Under the pieces are notes generated by a model. That model worked only from the letters and a program-made list of their open reading frames with translations, made no database searches and was not told the origin of the DNA. A stretch of DNA of 64,000 nt from Thermohalobaculum xanthum (GTDB taxonomy: Bacteria > Pseudomonadota > Alphaproteobacteria > Rhodobacterales > Rhodobacteraceae): the NCBI RefSeq assembly GCF_016623495.1, contig NZ_JAEHHL010000007.1, positions 248,001-312,000 of the forward strand. The letters are read 5' to 3'. How positions within the stretch are numbered: the first letter of the stretch is position 1; each line of letters begins with the position of its first letter. The translations under genes and the position numbers were made by a program. This document shows positions 62,481 to 64,000 of this stretch, piece by piece.

Positions 62481-63511
62481 ACGACGCCGCCGACAAAAAT
62501 GGAATGGGCCGCGAGAGTGCTGGGAACGAGCGCCACGGTAAGACGATGGTCGAGGCGATCAATCGCGCACTGCGCGAGGTGATGGAGGAAGATGAGAGAG
62601 TCGTCGTCATCGGCCAAGACGTCGGGGTCGATGGCGGCGTATTTCGCGTGACCGACGGCTTAATTGATGAATTCGGTTCCGACCGAGTGATCGATTCGCC
62701 GCTGGCCGAGTCTGCCATCGCGGGAGTGTCGATCGGAATGGCCCTGAACGGCCTCAGGCCGGTGGCCGAGATGCAGTTCTCGGGCTTCAGCTATCTCGCC
62801 TTTGCACAAGTCGAAGGTCACGCCGCGCGCCTGCGCTGGAGAAGCCGCGGGGGCCTTGGCGTGCCCATGGTCGTCCGGATGCCCTATGGCGCGGGCGTCC
62901 GCGCGCTCGAACACCACTCGGAAAGCCGGGAGGCCTTCTACGGGCATGTTCCTGGCTTGAAAACCGTCATCCCCGCCAGCCCACGGCGAGCGCACGCCCT
63001 GCTCCATGCGGCGATCCGAGATCCTGACCCGGTGATCTTCATGGAACCGAAGGCGCTCTATCGCAGCTTCCGGGAGGACCTACCGGAGGCGCCGGACGAG
63101 GCCGAGATCGGCCGCGCCCGCATCGTCCAGCAGGGAGAGGCGCTCACGATCATCGCGTGGGGCGCGATGCTGCGGCCCGTTCTGAAAGCCGCCGCGCGAC
63201 TTGCCGAGGAGGCGGGGGAAGTCGCCGAGGTGATCGACCTCGAGACGATTGCGCCGATCGATGCGCCGGCCATCGCGGACTCAGTCTCGCGAACCGGCCG
63301 GCTGCTGATCGTCACCGAGGCGCCGCTCAGCTACGGCCCGGCCGGTGAGGTAGCGATGCGCGCGATCGAGGGGGCATTCTTCTCGCTCCGCGCGCCGATC
63401 TGCAGGGTGACGGGGTGGGACACCCATGTCCCGTTCTTTGCGCGGGAGCAGAGCTATCTGCCTTCACCTCAGCGCATCTTCGACGCTGCCCGCGAGCTCT
63501 TAAAGCACTGA
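62477..63511 (+). CDS. pdhB: pyruvate/2-oxoacid dehydrogenase E1 component, beta subunit
   Basis: A 344-residue partner of the E1alpha. Markers are VVVIGQDVGVDGGVFRVTDGL, DSPLAESAIAGVSIGMALNGLRPVAEMQFSGF (with the catalytic Glu in DSPLAE) and the C-terminal IDLETIAPID and GRLLIVTEAPLSYGPAGEVA. It begins with about 20 variable residues. The ATG (62477) overlaps the alpha stop (ATGA), and E2 follows 15 bp later. Confidence 0.93.
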   Translation: MNDAADKNGMGRESAGNERHGKTMVEAINRALREVMEEDERVVVIGQDVGVDGGVFRVTDGLIDEFGSDRVIDSPLAESAIAGVSIGMALNGLRPVAEMQFSGFSYLAFAQVEGHAARLRWRSRGGLGVPMVVRMPYGAGVRALEHHSESREAFYGHVPGLKTVIPASPRRAHALLHAAIRDPDPVIFMEPKALYRSFREDLPEAPDEAEIGRARIVQQGEALTIIAWGAMLRPVLKAAARLAEEAGEVAEVIDLETIAPIDAPAIADSVSRTGRLLIVTEAPLSYGPAGEVAMRAIEGAFFSLRAPICRVTGWDTHVPFFAREQSYLPSPQRIFDAARELLKH

Positions 63512-63525
63512 CGGAGGGAACAGCG

Positions 63526-64000
63526 ATGCGGCAGGAGTTCCGGCTTCAGGACCCAGGAGAAGGCATCGCCGAAGTGGAGGTGCAGGAAGTCCTTGTCGCG
63601 GAGGGCGATCCAATAGAAGAGGGCGACGAAGTACTAGTCGTTGAATCCGACAAGGCCGCCATCGAACTGCCATCGCCCTATACGGGCAAGGTTACCGAGC
63701 TCCACGTGAGCGAGGGCGATACCGTTTCGGTCGGTGCTGTGCTGTTGGTTGTCGAAACCGAGGGCGAGGGCGCCGAAAGAAGCGAGGCACGGCGACCGGC
63801 AGGAGAGACTGACGCGAACAGTCGTGACACTCCAGGGGACAAAAACGGAGAGAGGACCGGTGATCGAGCGCGCGGTGAGGATGAAGCCGAGGCTGGCACC
63901 GACGGAGCGGCAGTACGCGCAAGGCAGGACGACGATGCCGTAAGAGCCTCGCCCGCTGCGCGATCGCGCGCGAGCGCCGTGGGCCTTGACCTCGCCGGGA
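63526..64000 (+). CDS. pdhC: dihydrolipoyl acyltransferase E2 component (partial)
   Basis: The first 158 residues are in the window. A lipoyl domain (about 1-78) has the lipoylated Lys43 in VESDKAAIELPSP. A Gly/Glu/Arg-rich linker (about 85-140) follows, and the last visible residues (AVGLDLAG) resemble the start of a peripheral-subunit-binding domain. The catalytic domain lies beyond the right edge. It is the third gene of the 2-oxoacid dehydrogenase operon. GGAGG lies about 8 bases before the ATG. Confidence 0.88.
   Translation, partial: MRQEFRLQDPGEGIAEVEVQEVLVAEGDPIEEGDEVLVVESDKAAIELPSPYTGKVTELHVSEGDTVSVGAVLLVVETEGEGAERSEARRPAGETDANSRDTPGDKNGERTGDRARGEDEAEAGTDGAAVRARQDDDAVRASPAARSRASAVGLDLAG

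Noticed and set aside
1-64000. CRISPR arrays, phage genes or integrases
   Set aside because: No regularly spaced short repeats and no integrase or phage structural proteins were seen on either strand.

Overview
The window looks like chromosomal DNA of a GC-rich alphaproteobacterium, most likely Rhodobacterales (Rhodobacteraceae-like). The evidence is conserved gene neighbourhoods: irr divergent from fabA-fabB-fabI, bolA followed by a J-domain gene, cobS and cobT, then a tRNA-Ser. No species can be named from the sequence alone.

Bases 1-18.4 kb are a compact core region. They hold a partial N6-adenine methyltransferase, a DUF2007 gene, ispB, ispE, a TPR protein, a two-subunit (class III) PHA synthase phaE-phaC, a GNAT-cupin fusion, a 2-hydroxyacid dehydrogenase, an SH3 protein, irr, unsaturated fatty acid synthesis genes, bolA, a J-domain protein, and cobS / a racemase-like gene / cobT. 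The region ends at a CCA-encoding tRNA-Ser(GGA).

Right after the tRNA the layout becomes accessory. A degraded IS6-type transposase tail (18.6 kb) is followed by a membrane and amino-acid block (19-36.4 kb). This block has a BASS transporter, SYLF and DUF2092 envelope proteins, aspartate 4-decarboxylase, an HlyD-type adaptor, a TPR regulator, a 914-residue Orn/Lys/Arg-type decarboxylase, two different AspT-type exchangers in tandem, and a Ca2+/H+ exchanger. Together they could form a decarboxylation-antiport system for pH homeostasis or proton motive force. From 36.5 to 43.5 kb lies a quinate/shikimate-to-protocatechuate operon (aroQ, TRAP dctM-dctQ-dctP, quiC, aroE-type) with a divergent TetR gene.

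From 43.8 to 50.9 kb, IS6 remnants and a complete IS3 element bracket one 1504-residue gene. It encodes a protein with malectin-like domains at both ends, cadherin-like repeats and a central purple-acid-phosphatase-like domain.

From 51.3 to 64 kb is a cluster of mostly small stress-type genes: DUF1328, a small lipoprotein, rhodanese, gdhA, an ECF sigma factor, CBS, dodecin, MgtC and PRC-barrel proteins, a psiE remnant, and a pyruvate-dehydrogenase-type E1alpha/E1beta/E2 operon cut by the right edge. The main discovery in the window is here. A bipartite motif G(C/A)AAC-N16-CGTT occurs nine times in this stretch, each copy correctly oriented upstream of a gene, seven of them 29-42 nt before the start codon. 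It looks like the promoter of one local stress regulon, and the ECF sigma factor encoded in the middle of the cluster is the obvious candidate reader.
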